From Sedimenticola sp. (GTDB taxonomy: Bacteria; Pseudomonadota; Gammaproteobacteria; Chromatiales; Chromatiaceae), in the NCBI GenBank assembly GCA_026992075.1, contig JALXAM010000062.1, forward strand, positions 51,472 to 109,964: 58,493 bases of DNA, given 5' to 3'. Numbering within the stretch: the stretch's first letter is position 1; the number at the start of each line of letters is the position of its first letter. Shown in pieces: positions 44,902-54,885 of the stretch. The notes beneath the pieces are model-generated. The model saw only the letters and a list, made by a program, of their open reading frames with translations. It did not search any database and had not been told where the DNA came from. Made by a program: the position numbers and the translations under genes.

Positions 44902-45957
44902 CTAGCCGACTCTTCCCTCATCCACTAACAACGGGGTGGCCAGGGAGAGCTTCTGGTCCCGGGCGATACGCAACACCAGCGCCAGCATCTGCTGTCGGGT
45001 CCTGAGCAGCGAACGCGGCTCTTTGGTGTGGTAGAAACATCCCCACTCCACCCCGTAGTCGCCGGCGTTCAGAGGCCGGATCTCGGCCTCGTACTTCTCC
45101 TCCACCGGTATGTCGGGATCGGCCAGCGCCTCCTCCATCACCTGCTCGAAGAGCCTGTTCACCTGCTCCCCGGTGACCTCGTAGCCCACCTTGATCACCA
45201 GCCGTTCCCGCAGCCCCCGGGCGGAGGCGAAGCGGGAGAGGCTCTGCACCGTCATGCCCCGCAAGCGGGAATTCTGGATCAGGACGCGATGATTGTTGGC
45301 CAGGTGCAGCAGCTCGGTGAAGAAGAGCCGGGTGCGGAAGACCATGTAGATCTCCTCCGGATTCTCCCCCAGCTGCACCACGTCCCCCTCCTCCGCCAGC
45401 CGGCTGTTGAGAATCACCAGGCCGCTCACCAGGTCGGGCACCCAGGCACCCTGGGTGAGCGCCAGCATCACACCCAGCACTCCCAGCACGCCGCCGGCCT
45501 CCAGCCAGGTGCTGTAGCCCAGCACGCGAATGATGGCCACCAGCGCCACCACCCCGATGAGTATGGCGGCCAGCAGGGTGAGCAGTCGCGAGTTGTAGGT
45601 CTCGACGTAGACGGTCTCCTCGTCCCGCTGACGCTCGCGGCCGAAACGGCGCAGGATCAGCCGACTGACGAGGTAAAAGGTGAGATAGGCGACATAGACG
45701 ATGAGCAGCACGCCCAGCAGGCGGGTGAACCAAAGGCTCTGCGCCCCGGGATGAGCCACCCCGCGGATCACCAGGATCACCAGCGCCAGCAAGCAGGCCA
45801 GACGAAACAGGTTGAGCCGCCCCTGGAAGCGCTTCTCATCACGGTCGGAAAAGATGATGGACAGCAGCGGCCGGGAGAAGAGAAGCAGCAACAGAATGGC
45901 GCCCCCCAGCAGCCAGAGTCCGGGACCGGAGAGATCGAACAACCAATCCCAGGTCAT
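44902..45957 (-). CDS. MscS-family mechanosensitive channel-like protein
   Basis: A 351-residue inner-membrane protein with about four N-terminal membrane segments. An MscS-type pore/beta region follows (LEAGGVLGVLGVMLALTQGAWVPDLVSGLVILNSRLAEEGDVVQL). A cytoplasmic alpha/beta domain continues to the C-terminus. The ATG at 45957 shares one base with the stop of the upstream K+ channel gene (TGATG), so the two are translationally coupled. It may be gated by tension or by the coupled channel's signal. Confidence 0.83.
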   Translation of the reverse strand: MTWDWLFDLSGPGLWLLGGAILLLLLFSRPLLSIIFSDRDEKRFQGRLNLFRLACLLALVILVIRGVAHPGAQSLWFTRLLGVLLIVYVAYLTFYLVSRLILRRFGRERQRDEETVYVETYNSRLLTLLAAILIGVVALVAIIRVLGYSTWLEAGGVLGVLGVMLALTQGAWVPDLVSGLVILNSRLAEEGDVVQLGENPEEIYMVFRTRLFFTELLHLANNHRVLIQNSRLRGMTVQSLSRFASARGLRERLVIKVGYEVTGEQVNRLFEQVMEEALADPDIPVEEKYEAEIRPLNAGDYGVEWGCFYHTKEPRSLLRTRQQMLALVLRIARDQKLSLATPLLVDEGRVG

Positions 45958-47657
45958 CAGGCCGCCTCTCCCTTGAGCTTGCGCCAGATCCAGCTTCTGG
46001 GCTTCTCTTCGCCGGTGAGCACGTACTCCAGGGTTGGCATGTGACACAGCGTCCATTGCATGCGCGAAAAGGCACGTGCGGTGCCACAAAACAGCAGTTT
46101 GTCTCCCAGAGCCAGCGGCCTTCCCTCTTCCGGCAACAGCTCGCGGCTGTTCCGGCTCACCCGCAGCAGGGCGATACAATCCAGGCGCTGCTCACGCTCG
46201 CCCGGGTCCCGCAGCAGATCCTGGAGCAGGACCTCCCGCCCTTCCCGCAATACCTCGGCAATGGCACAGCCGGGATCCTCCCCCAGCACCACCTCCTGGA
46301 TCTCCGGCACCCGCTGCTTCACCAGACCAGCGATCCGGCTCACCAGGGCGCAGGCCCACTGCTCCTCACGGTAGGCGGCCAGGCCGAGAAACTCATAGAG
46401 CATGGGCGTGGCCAGCAACACCCGGATCTTTTCGGCTACGATGGTACTGGGATGCATCACCATGTCGGCCTGCACCCGCTCGAACAGCGCATCGTTCTCC
46501 CGGTAGTTCTGACGGGCGATGACGAAGAGGTCGGGCTTGAGCGCCTTGGCTGTCATGACGATGGAGAGGTTGTTGGCATCGTTGTCTGTCCCGGCCACGA
46601 TGCCCACCGCCTCCGGGATGCCGGCTTCCAGCAGGGTCTCCGCCTCGGTTCCCCTTCCCTGCACCACTCCCTGATCGGGCTCTCCGGTCTTCTCCGGCGT
46701 CTCCTCCACCACGGTGATGGACATCCCTTCCTTGCGCAGGCGGTCGAACACCGCCTTGCCGAAACGCCCGTAACCACAGACGATCCAGTGACCTTCGGTG
46801 GGCGGATAGACCGGATCGTCCAGCAGGGAACCGGGCCGGCTGGTGAGCCACCGCTGCAACAGGTAGAGCCCGGGAGCATGCAGCGCGATGGAAAGGTAGC
46901 GGGCGAAGGTGTCGAAGGGATCGACGATGTAGTCGGTACCAAAAGAGGCCATGTTGGCCTCCACGTCGTGGGAATCCGCGCGGCAGATCACCGTGATCCC
47001 GGGATTGAGCAGCTTGGCGGTGATGGCGATCTTCAGATTCACCTCGTTGTCATGTGTCAGGGCCACCACGCCTGCACAAAGAGGGTGCTGCAGCCCCGCT
47101 TCCTGCAACACCATCGGCCGGCGTGCGTTACCATGCAGCACAGGCACATAGTCGCGCAGATTCTGCAAACGAATCACGCTCACCTTGAGTTCGTCCCGGT
47201 CCACCACCACCACGTGCTGACCACGATCGGTGAGGGCCCGGGTCAGCTCCCGCCCGGTCTCCCCGTAGCCGCACACCAGGTAGAAGGGCTCCCGCATGTG
47301 CCGGATGTGTTGGGCGAAACGGCGCTCCCGGATGGCTTGCTGGAAGGCCCGGTCCTGTAGCAGTGAGAGAATGTTGCCGATGCCGTAGAGCCAGGCCACC
47401 ACCGTCATGTAGATGCAAAAGGTGACCCAGGCACGCTGGGCATCGGTGAACTCATAGGGAATCTCCCCAAAGCCGATGGTGGTGGACATGAAGCTGATGA
47501 AATAAAAGGCATGGAAGAAATCCATGTGCCAGGGGTTGCCCTGGGCATCCTGGCCGGGGATGAGAACCAGCCCCAGCACGGAGACGGCGTACACCATCAC
47601 CAGCGTCAGCAAGGGCCGGCGCATCCGTCGCAGGATGAGGAAGATGATGTTGTCCAT
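45957..47657 (-). CDS. RCK-gated potassium channel with two TrkA-N domains
   Basis: A 566-residue protein. Two membrane helices flank a pore loop whose filter reads TTIGFGEIP (59-67) instead of the usual T-V-G-Y-G-D. Two NAD-binding RCK/TrkA-N domains follow (VCGYGETGRELTRAL, ~128; VCGYGRFGKAVFDRL, ~292), each with a C-terminal RCK_C-like lobe. The altered filter is still compatible with K+ conduction but could change selectivity. It is preceded by a DUF6394 gene and followed by an MscS-like gene, all overlapping or nearly so. Confidence 0.88.
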   Translation of the reverse strand: MDNIIFLILRRMRRPLLTLVMVYAVSVLGLVLIPGQDAQGNPWHMDFFHAFYFISFMSTTIGFGEIPYEFTDAQRAWVTFCIYMTVVAWLYGIGNILSLLQDRAFQQAIRERRFAQHIRHMREPFYLVCGYGETGRELTRALTDRGQHVVVVDRDELKVSVIRLQNLRDYVPVLHGNARRPMVLQEAGLQHPLCAGVVALTHDNEVNLKIAITAKLLNPGITVICRADSHDVEANMASFGTDYIVDPFDTFARYLSIALHAPGLYLLQRWLTSRPGSLLDDPVYPPTEGHWIVCGYGRFGKAVFDRLRKEGMSITVVEETPEKTGEPDQGVVQGRGTEAETLLEAGIPEAVGIVAGTDNDANNLSIVMTAKALKPDLFVIARQNYRENDALFERVQADMVMHPSTIVAEKIRVLLATPMLYEFLGLAAYREEQWACALVSRIAGLVKQRVPEIQEVVLGEDPGCAIAEVLREGREVLLQDLLRDPGEREQRLDCIALLRVSRNSRELLPEEGRPLALGDKLLFCGTARAFSRMQWTLCHMPTLEYVLTGEEKPRSWIWRKLKGEAA

Positions 47658-47672
47658 CGCCCTTCGCCAGGC

Positions 47673-48056
47673 TCAGCGGCGCAACATCACCGTTTCGATG
47701 ATGAGCAGCACCACCGAGATCACATTGGCGAGCATGGCGCCGCCACTCAACGAGACGATGCTGGCAACGGCCTCCGGAGTAAGACCGGTGCCGGAAATGT
47801 GCTCCACCCACAACCAGACCACAGTGCCCGCCACCAGCTGCAGCACTGCCACTAGGCTGGTGGCCAGCAACACCGCACCCATTTGGCTGCGGTCACCGAA
47901 CTTGAGAATGAGGGCGATGATGTTCACCACCAGCACGGCAAACAGTTCATAGACGTTGTGATGGGCCGCGTTGTCCATTTCGCCCACGAAGAAGCCGAAG
48001 TTGAGGGTGAGCGACAGGACGATGAAGAAGCCGAAGACGACCTTCTCGGGATTCAT
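47673..48056 (-). CDS. DUF6394-like membrane protein
   Basis: A 127-residue protein with about four hydrophobic segments (VVFGFFIVLSLTLNFGFFVGE; LFAVLVVNIIALILKFGDRSQMGAVLLATSLVAVL). It resembles small DUF6394 proteins linked to K+ channel genes. Function unknown. The start 48056 is behind AGGAG; the longer ORF upstream is not supported. It is 15 bases before the K+ channel gene, which suggests an accessory subunit. Confidence 0.7.
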   Translation of the reverse strand: MNPEKVVFGFFIVLSLTLNFGFFVGEMDNAAHHNVYELFAVLVVNIIALILKFGDRSQMGAVLLATSLVAVLQLVAGTVVWLWVEHISGTGLTPEAVASIVSLSGGAMLANVISVVLLIIETVMLRR

Positions 48057-48158
48057 GGCAGCTCCTGCAAGACCTGCAAGCGGTAGGGTGACCCGAATGT
48101 AGCAGGATTCCCCGCCCTCGGGGAAGAATGAAGGGAGCCGCTGTGGTATTTTCACAGC

Positions 48159-48350
48159 GTGGAGAAACGACCGCCCCAAGCAGACCGGGATCACTCCCTG
48201 GCGACCGTCTTCCTGCTGCTGCTGCTTTTCACTACGCCACTGGCGCACCTGTGGGCGGCGGCAGCCAGGATCTGGTACCTGCCCTACCTGTTGTGGGCCG
48301 GGGTGCTGCTGCCGCTGCTTCTCGCCCGCTTCTCTCGTGGCAGACCATGA
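48159..48350 (+). CDS. CbrX-like small membrane protein
   Basis: A 63-residue protein starting with GTG. It has a basic head and two membrane segments (ATVFLLLLLFTTPLAHLWA; WYLPYLLWAGVLLPLLLARF). Its stop overlaps the sensor-kinase start (ATGA). This is the arrangement of CbrX and CbrA in Pseudomonas, where the small protein is translated ahead of the kinase. Homology is inferred mainly from size, topology and position. Confidence 0.65.
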   Translation: MEKRPPQADRDHSLATVFLLLLLFTTPLAHLWAAAARIWYLPYLLWAGVLLPLLLARFSRGRP

Positions 48351-51268
48351 CCCTGCAGCTCTCCACCCTGTTCCTGGCCGGTTTCATCTACCTGGTGCTG
48401 CTGTTCCTGGTGGCCCATGTCACCGATCGGGGCTGGCTGCCCACCCGCTGGGTGGCCCATCCCCTCACCTACACACTCTCCCTGGGGGTGTACGCCACCT
48501 CCTGGAGTTACTACGGCAGCGTGGGCTTCGCCGACTCCAGCGGTTATCTCTTTCTCACCATCTACCTGGGCGTCACCCTGGCCCTGGCGCTGACGCCCCT
48601 GCTGCTTCGCCCCATCCTCCAGCTCACCCGGGAGTATCAGCTCGGCTCCCTGGCCGATCTGCTCGCCTTCCGCTACCGCAGTCAGCTGGCGGGGGTGCTG
48701 GTGACCCTGTTCATGCTGGTGGGCACCCTCCCCTACATCGCCCTGCAGATCCGTGCCGTCACCCAGTCGCTCCAGGTGCTCACCCAGGAGGTGCCACCGA
48801 ACACCATCGCCATGGGTTTCTGCATCACCCTCACCGCCTTCGCGATCCTGTTCGGCGCCCGCCACATTTCGCCGCGTCAGAAACATCATGGGTTGGTGAT
48901 GGCCATCGCCTTCGAGTCCCTGGTGAAGCTGCTGGCGATTCTGGGGGTGGGACTCTACGCCCTGTTCGGCATCTTCGGCGGCCCCCGGGCGCTCAACCAG
49001 TGGCTGGCGCAGAATCCCGAGGCGGTGGCCGGCCTCTACCGGCCGTTGGGAGAGAGCCCCTGGAACACGCTGATCTTTCTCGCCTTCGGCGCCGCCTTCC
49101 TGCTGCCCCGGCAGTTCCACATGATGTTCGCCGAGAACCAGCGTCCGGAGAACCTGGACGCCGCCAGCTGGCGTTTTCCTCTTTACCTGCTGCTGCTCAA
49201 TCTACCCATTCCGGTGATCCTCTGGGCCGGCCGCTATCTGGGACTGGAGATGGATCCCGATTATTTCGTGCTTGGAATCACCACCTCCCAGGGCCACACC
49301 TGGCTGCCCATGCTCACCTTCATCGGCGGCCTCTCGGCGGCCAGCGCCATGGTGATCGTCACCACCCTGGCGCTCTCCTCCATGTGCATGAACCACCTGC
49401 TGCTGCCGGCGAGCTACCCCGATCCCAAAGTGAACCTCTATTACTGGTTGCTGTGGGGGCGACGGCTGCTCATCGGGCTCATCATCCTGGCCGGCTACAC
49501 CTTCTACGCCTTTCTGGAGCACCGCTCCGGCCTGGTGCAGCTGGGGCTCGTCTCCTTCGTGGCCGTGGTCCAGTTCCTGCCCGGCATCGTGGGACTGCTC
49601 TACTGGCGCCGGGCCACCCGGGACGGCTTCCTGGCCGGGCTGGTGGCCGGCATCGCAGTCTGGTGCATCACCCTGCTGCTGCCCCTGCTGCAACGTTCCG
49701 GAGTGGTGGAGATCGGCTACTCGGTGGAATCCTGGCAGCAGGCCACCGGCATGGATCACTGGAGTTTCGCCACCTTCTGGTCCCTGGCGCTCAACGCGCT
49801 GCTGTTCACCCTGGTTTCTCTGGTGACCCCCCAGCGCCAGGCGGAGCGCGAGGCGGCCCAGAGCTGCTGCACCAGCGCCTTCGTACCCCTGGCCGGGGTG
49901 GTGAGCGCCACCTCTCCCAATGAATTCAAGGAGGAGCTGTCGGAGGTGCTGGGTCATGCCACCGCCCACCAGGAGGTGGACCGGGCCCTGGCCGACCTGG
50001 GCATGTCCCCCAACGAGACCCGACCGGCCGAGCTGCGCCGCCTGCGCGAGCGCATCGAGCGCAACCTCTACGGCCTCATCGGTCCGCAGATGTCCCACCT
50101 TATCGTCAACCGCAAGCTCGCTCTGGACGCCCGTGCGCGTACCGCCCTGGCCGACTCCATGCGCTACGTGGAGGAGCGCCTGGCCCGCTCACGTTCGCTG
50201 CTGGACGGCCTGGCGCGGGAACTGGACAACCTGCAGCGCTACCAGCGGCAGATCCTGGAAGAGCTGCCCCTGGGAGCCTGCGCCCTGGGACGGGATGGAG
50301 AGATCGTGCTCTGGAACCAGGCCATGGAACGCTGCACCGGCATCCCCGCCTCGTCTGCCATCGGTTACGACCTGGGCCACCTGCCGGAACCCTGGAACGA
50401 TCTGCTGGCCGGCTTCGCCAAGGCCGGAGACACCCATCTCTACCACATGGAGGTAACCGTGCAGGGGGAGAGCCGCTGGCTCAACCTGCACAAGGCGATG
50501 ATCGCCGAGGGGGACGGTGGCGGAACCGCCAGGGCGCTGGGGATGGTGATCCTGGCCGAGGATCTCACCCAGATGGAGACCCTGGAGGCGGAACTGGCCC
50601 ACAGCGACCGACTCGCCTCCATCGGCCGTCTGGCCGCCGGCCTGGCCCATGAAATCGGCAACCCGCTCACCGGTATCGCCTCCATCGCCCAGAACCTGAA
50701 ATACGAGGAGGAGCGGGAGGCCATCGACGCCGGCATCGAGGAGATCCTGGAGCAGACCCGGCGCATCGACAACATCGTACAATCGTTGATGCATTACAGC
50801 CGCGGCAGCACGCCGGCGCAGCGCCGCGAGCCGGTGCGGTTGTGCCAGGTGCTGCAGCAGGCGTTTGAGCTGGTCCAGCTCACCCACAAGGAGAAACGGC
50901 CGGAGTTCCGGCTGGAATGCGATCCGCAGCTGGAACTCACGGGGGATCCCCAGCGGCTCTCCCAGGTGTTCGTCAACCTGCTGGCCAACGCCTGCGACGC
51001 CTCCCCTCCCGGCGCCCCCATCCAGATCGTTGCGGAACGCTCGGCAGCAGAAGGCGTGGAGGTGCGCATACGGGACCAGGGAAGCGGCATCCCCGAGCAC
51101 TTTCGCGAACGGCTGTTCGAGCCCTTCGCCACCACCAAGCCGGCGGGCCGGGGCACCGGCCTGGGGCTGTCGCTGGCACGCAACATCGTACTCGATCACG
51201 ACGGCGAAATTGCAATAGAATCGGAAGAAGGCAGGGGCACCTGCGTCACCATACGCTTTCCCGCATGA
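48347..51268 (+). CDS. cbrA: CbrA-like sensor kinase fused to a sodium:solute symporter domain
   Basis: A 973-residue hybrid. Residues ~1-500 form an SSS/SLC5 symporter-like membrane domain (about 13 helices; [21 protein letters not shown]). A STAC-like linker and a coiled coil (~590-640) follow, then a PAS domain (~640-750), the HisKA motif with His768 ([15 protein letters not shown]), and the HATPase ([39 protein letters not shown]). In Pseudomonas, CbrA responds to carbon/nitrogen status and may transport histidine. The start at 48347 is set by the ATGA overlap with the small upstream gene; its partner regulator overlaps downstream. Confidence 0.9.
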   Translation: MTLQLSTLFLAGFIYLVLLFLVAHVTDRGWLPTRWVAHPLTYTLSLGVYATSWSYYGSVGFADSSGYLFLTIYLGVTLALALTPLLLRPILQLTREYQLGSLADLLAFRYRSQLAGVLVTLFMLVGTLPYIALQIRAVTQSLQVLTQEVPPNTIAMGFCITLTAFAILFGARHISPRQKHHGLVMAIAFESLVKLLAILGVGLYALFGIFGGPRALNQWLAQNPEAVAGLYRPLGESPWNTLIFLAFGAAFLLPRQFHMMFAENQRPENLDAASWRFPLYLLLLNLPIPVILWAGRYLGLEMDPDYFVLGITTSQGHTWLPMLTFIGGLSAASAMVIVTTLALSSMCMNHLLLPASYPDPKVNLYYWLLWGRRLLIGLIILAGYTFYAFLEHRSGLVQLGLVSFVAVVQFLPGIVGLLYWRRATRDGFLAGLVAGIAVWCITLLLPLLQRSGVVEIGYSVESWQQATGMDHWSFATFWSLALNALLFTLVSLVTPQRQAEREAAQSCCTSAFVPLAGVVSATSPNEFKEELSEVLGHATAHQEVDRALADLGMSPNETRPAELRRLRERIERNLYGLIGPQMSHLIVNRKLALDARARTALADSMRYVEERLARSRSLLDGLARELDNLQRYQRQILEELPLGACALGRDGEIVLWNQAMERCTGIPASSAIGYDLGHLPEPWNDLLAGFAKAGDTHLYHMEVTVQGESRWLNLHKAMIAEGDGGGTARALGMVILAEDLTQMETLEAELAHSDRLASIGRLAAGLAHEIGNPLTGIASIAQNLKYEEEREAIDAGIEEILEQTRRIDNIVQSLMHYSRGSTPAQRREPVRLCQVLQQAFELVQLTHKEKRPEFRLECDPQLELTGDPQRLSQVFVNLLANACDASPPGAPIQIVAERSAAEGVEVRIRDQGSGIPEHFRERLFEPFATTKPAGRGTGLGLSLARNIVLDHDGEIAIESEEGRGTCVTIRFPA

Positions 51269-52587
51269 ACCGCATCCTGGTCGTCGACGATGAAGCCGTG
51301 ATCCGCCGGGCGCTGAAGCGGCTGCTGGAGCGCAATGGCTACGAAGTGGAGACCGCCGACTCGGTGGAAACGGTGCTGGAGCGTTTCGATCCCGCCGACT
51401 TCCATCTGCTGCTGGTGGACATCCGCCTGCCGGGCCGCCCCGGCACCGACCTCATCGGCGACAGCCCCACCCCGGTGGTGATGATGACCAGCTACGCCAG
51501 CGTCTCCTCCGCGGTGCAGGCCATGAAACTGGGCGCGGCCGACTACGTCTCCAAGCCCTTCGATCACGAGGAGCTGCTGCTCACCCTGGAACAGGTGCTG
51601 GCCCAGCAGGCGCGGGAGCGCAGCCGCGAGACCCTGCGCTCCACGGTGGAACAGAGCTGGCCGGTGCAGGGAATGATCGGCCGCTGCGCCGCCATGCAGA
51701 CCCTGTTCGACCAGATCGCCCGGGTGGCCCCCACCGACGCCAGCGTGCTGGTGCTGGGAGAGTCGGGCACCGGCAAGGAGCTGGTGGCACGGGCCCTGCA
51801 CGATCAGAGTCCACGGCGGGATGCCCCCTTCGTGGCGGTGAACTGCGCCACCATCCCGGAACACCTGGTGGAGTCGGAGCTGTTCGGCCACCTCAAGGGC
51901 GCCTTCACCGGCGCCGAGCGGGACCGGCCGGGGCTGATCCAGTCGGCGGACGGGGGCACCCTGTTCCTGGACGAGATCGCCGAGCTGCCGCTGACGGTGC
52001 AGGCACGGCTGCTGCGGGTGCTGCAGGACGGCGAGCTGCGGCCGGTGGGCTCCGAGCGCAGCCGCCGGGTGAACGTGCGGCTGGTGGCGGCCACCAACCG
52101 CGACTTGCGCTACCTGGTGGAGGAGGAGCGTTTTCGTGGCGACCTCTATTTCCGGCTGCGGGTGGTGGAGCTGCGTCTGCCACCCCTGCGCGAGCGGGGC
52201 GAGGATCTCCTGCTGCTGGCCGACCACCTGCTGGAGAAGGCCTGCCGACGGCTCAACCGCCCTCCCATGTCCTTCACCCCGGAGGCCCGGGAGCTGATCC
52301 AACGCTACCACTGGCCCGGCAACGTGCGGGAGCTGGAGAACGCGGTGGAGCGCGCCGCCATTCTCGCCAGTGGCGACCTGGTGGAGCCGGAGCTGCTGGG
52401 ACTGCTCGCGGAAGAGCAGCCCCGTGCCAACACCCCCCCTCCGGCGCTCTCCCTGGACGACTATTTCCGCCAGTTCGTGCTGACCCATCAGGACCGGCTC
52501 TCCGAGACCGAGCTGGCACGCCAGCTGGGCATCAGCCGCAAGACCCTATGGCAACGGCGGCAGCGGCTGGGCATTCCGCGGAGCTGA
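51265..52587 (+). CDS. cbrB: CbrB/NtrC-family sigma-54 response regulator
   Basis: A 440-residue activator. The receiver domain has Asp8, Asp9 and phospho-acceptor Asp52. The AAA+ core has Walker A GESGTGKE and GAFTGA (212-217), the loop that contacts sigma-54. The C-terminus is a Fis-type HTH ([25 protein letters not shown]). It starts inside the kinase stop (ATGA). A sigma-54 promoter with upstream GTTAC/GTAAC repeats lies just downstream, so the symporter operon is a likely direct target. Confidence 0.93.
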   Translation: MNRILVVDDEAVIRRALKRLLERNGYEVETADSVETVLERFDPADFHLLLVDIRLPGRPGTDLIGDSPTPVVMMTSYASVSSAVQAMKLGAADYVSKPFDHEELLLTLEQVLAQQARERSRETLRSTVEQSWPVQGMIGRCAAMQTLFDQIARVAPTDASVLVLGESGTGKELVARALHDQSPRRDAPFVAVNCATIPEHLVESELFGHLKGAFTGAERDRPGLIQSADGGTLFLDEIAELPLTVQARLLRVLQDGELRPVGSERSRRVNVRLVAATNRDLRYLVEEERFRGDLYFRLRVVELRLPPLRERGEDLLLLADHLLEKACRRLNRPPMSFTPEARELIQRYHWPGNVRELENAVERAAILASGDLVEPELLGLLAEEQPRANTPPPALSLDDYFRQFVLTHQDRLSETELARQLGISRKTLWQRRQRLGIPRS

Positions 52588-52606
52588 TCCCGCACCTCCG
52601 CCCGCC

Positions 52607-52644
52607 GTTACCCAAGGAAACAGCTGGACGTTACCTTTCGTAAC
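52607..52644 (+). promoter_or_regulatory. candidate enhancer sites for the CbrB-like regulator
   Basis: GTTAC-CTTTC-GTAAC (52630-52644) is a 5-bp-arm inverted repeat. A further GTTAC half-site lies at 52607-52611. They are 65-100 bases upstream of the -24/-12 promoter, where enhancer-binding proteins usually bind. GTTAC/GTAAC repeats are also the known half-sites of Pseudomonas CbrB. Confidence 0.5.
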
Positions 52645-52707
52645 ACTTCTCCCTGTTCCGGGAAGGAGATCACGAAAAACAACCCACAAAACAAAGAGCG
52701 AACCAAC

Positions 52708-52723
52708 AGGCACGCTTCTTGCT
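52708..52723 (+). promoter_or_regulatory. sigma-54 promoter of the DUF4212/symporter operon
   Basis: AGGCACGCTTCTTGCT matches TGGCACG-N4-TTGCT at every defined position except the first. It is 74 bases upstream of the DUF4212 start. The gene immediately before it encodes a sigma-54-type activator. Confidence 0.8.
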
Positions 52724-52796
52724 AATTAGCCGGGGATGATGGCCCCAGCGCCATCAGGACACCACAACTTCGGGCAACTCAAGGGAGAAACACCAA

Positions 52797-53048
52797 ATGA
52801 GCACACGCGCTTCCTACTGGAAGGCGAACCTGAGACTGGTGATCACCTGCCTGGTGATCTGGTTCCTGGTCTCCTTCGTCTTCGGCATCCTGCTGGCGGA
52901 GCCGCTCAACGCCATCCGCCTGGGGGGCTACAAGCTGGGCTTCTGGTTCGCCCAGCAGGGCTCCATCTACACCTTCGTGATCCTCATCTTCTGTTACGCC
53001 TGGCGCGTCAACAAGCTGGATCAGCAGTTCGGCGTCCACGAAGACTGA
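52797..53048 (+). CDS. DUF4212 symporter accessory subunit
   Basis: An 83-residue protein with two membrane helices (LVITCLVIWFLVSFVFGILL; GFWFAQQGSIYTFVILIFCYAW). It opens with YWKANLRL, characteristic of DUF4212, the small partner of VC_2705-type solute:sodium symporters. It is 13 bases before the symporter gene, behind AGGGAG. Confidence 0.93.
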   Translation: MSTRASYWKANLRLVITCLVIWFLVSFVFGILLAEPLNAIRLGGYKLGFWFAQQGSIYTFVILIFCYAWRVNKLDQQFGVHED

Positions 53049-53061
53049 GAGGAGAACATTC

Positions 53062-54798
53062 ATGGATCTGCAGACCCTTACCTATATCGTGGTGGGCGCC
53101 ACCTTCGCCCTCTACATCGGCATCGCCATCTGGGCACGCGCCAAGACCACCGGAGATTTCTATGTGGCCGGCAAGGGGGTGAACCCCGTGGCCAATGGCA
53201 TGGCCACCGCCGCAGACTGGATGTCCGCCGCCTCCTTCATCTCCATGGCGGGCCTCATCGCCTTCTATGGCTATGGCGGCGCGGTGTTCCTCATGGGCTG
53301 GACCGGCGGCTACGTGCTCCTGGCCATGCTGCTGGCCCCCTACCTGCGCAAGTACGGCAAGTACACGGTGCCGGAGTTCATCGGCGACCGTTACTACGGC
53401 CGCTCTGCGCGCATCCTGGCGGTGATCTGCCTCATCATCGCCTCCATCACCTACGTCATCGGCCAGATGAAGGGGATCGGCGTGGCCTTCTCCCGCTTCC
53501 TGGAGACGGACTACGACACCGGCCTCTACATCGGCATGGGCATCGTCTTCATCTACGCGGTGATGGGGGGCATGAAGGGGATCACCTACACCCAGATCGC
53601 CCAGTACTGCGTGCTGATCTTCGCCTACACGGTTCCGGCGGTGTTCATCTCCATGCACCTCACCGGCAACCCCATTCCGCAGCTCGGTCTGGGCAGCAAG
53701 ATGGCGGACGGTTCCGGTCTCTATCTGCTGGACAAGCTGGACGGCACCCTCAAGGACCTGGGCTTCGGCAGTTATACCGACAAGGTGCGCATCAGTGAGC
53801 TCAACATGTTCGTCTACACCATGTCGCTGATGATCGGAACCGCCGGCCTGCCGCACGTGATCATGCGCTTCTTCACCGTGCCCAAGGTGAAGGACGCCCG
53901 CTCCACCGCCGGTTGGGCCCTGGTCTTCATCGCCCTGCTCTACACCGTGGCCCCCGCGGTGGGCGCCATGGCACGCATGAACCTGATGGACACCATCCAG
54001 CCCGAGCCCGGCAAGTGGCTGGCCGTGGATGAGCGTCCCGACTGGTTCCGCAACTGGGAGAAGACCGGCCTGCTGAAGTTCGAGGACAAGAACGGCGACG
54101 GCCACATCCAGTACGTGGCCGACAAGGAAAAGAACGAGATGGTGAAGGTGGACCGGGACATCATGGTGCTGGCCAACCCGGAGATCGCCAAGCTGCCCAA
54201 CTGGGTAATCGCCCTGGTGGTGGCCGGCGGCCTGGCGGCAGCTCTCTCCACCGCGGCGGGACTGCTGCTGGCCATCGCCTCCTCCATCTCCCATGACCTG
54301 CTCAAGGGGGTGTTCGCCCCCAACATCTCGGAGAAATCGGAGCTACTGGCCAGCCGTATCGCCATGGCGCTGTCCATCGCCGCAGCGGGGTACCTGGGCC
54401 TGCATCCGCCGGATTTCGCCGCCGGCACCGTGGCCCTGGCCTTCGGCCTGGCCGCCAGCTCCATCTTCCCGGCGCTGATGATGGGAATCTTCTCGAAGAA
54501 GATGAACAAGGCGGGCGCCATGGCCGGCATGCTGGCCGGCATCGGCATCACCCTGTTCTACGTCTTCCAGCACAAGGGGATCTTCTTCGTCGCCGACTGG
54601 AAGTACCTGGAGAGCTGGGGAACCAACTGGTTCCTGGGCATCGAGCCCAACGCCTTCGGCGCCATCGGCGCGGTGTTCAACTTCATCGTGGCCTTCATCG
54701 TCGCCAAGGTGACCGCGCCGCCGCCGGAGCACATCCAGCACATGGTGGAGGACATCCGGGTGCCCGCAGGAGCCGAGGGCGCCGTGGCCGCCCACTGA
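53062..54798 (+). CDS. sodium:solute symporter, VC_2705/acetate-type
   Basis: A 578-residue SSS-family transporter with about 13-14 membrane helices. GDFYVAGKGVNPVANGMATAADWMSAASFISMAGLIAFYGYGG is the family core, as in ActP-like carboxylate permeases. A soluble loop (~330-375) contains DKNGDGHIQ, an EF-hand-like Ca2+-binding pattern. The protein likely takes up acetate or a short organic acid. It is regulated with DUF4212 from the sigma-54 promoter and ends before a strong terminator. Confidence 0.9.
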   Translation: MDLQTLTYIVVGATFALYIGIAIWARAKTTGDFYVAGKGVNPVANGMATAADWMSAASFISMAGLIAFYGYGGAVFLMGWTGGYVLLAMLLAPYLRKYGKYTVPEFIGDRYYGRSARILAVICLIIASITYVIGQMKGIGVAFSRFLETDYDTGLYIGMGIVFIYAVMGGMKGITYTQIAQYCVLIFAYTVPAVFISMHLTGNPIPQLGLGSKMADGSGLYLLDKLDGTLKDLGFGSYTDKVRISELNMFVYTMSLMIGTAGLPHVIMRFFTVPKVKDARSTAGWALVFIALLYTVAPAVGAMARMNLMDTIQPEPGKWLAVDERPDWFRNWEKTGLLKFEDKNGDGHIQYVADKEKNEMVKVDRDIMVLANPEIAKLPNWVIALVVAGGLAAALSTAAGLLLAIASSISHDLLKGVFAPNISEKSELLASRIAMALSIAAAGYLGLHPPDFAAGTVALAFGLAASSIFPALMMGIFSKKMNKAGAMAGMLAGIGITLFYVFQHKGIFFVADWKYLESWGTNWFLGIEPNAFGAIGAVFNFIVAFIVAKVTAPPPEHIQHMVEDIRVPAGAEGAVAAH

Positions 54799-54831
54799 CC
54801 GGTGCAAACGGGCCCCGCCGGGCCCGAACCC

Positions 54832-54866
54832 AAAAAGCCCCGCTCCTTCCCGGAGCGGGGCTTTTT
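54832..54866. terminator. bidirectional rho-independent terminator
   Basis: AAAAAGCCCCGCTCC (54832-54846) pairs with GGAGCGGGGCTTTTT (54852-54866) over a TTCCC loop. The A and T tracts allow termination for both the symporter operon and the convergent anti-sigma gene. Confidence 0.92.
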
Positions 54867-54885
54867 CGTGGATCGAAAAAAGAGC

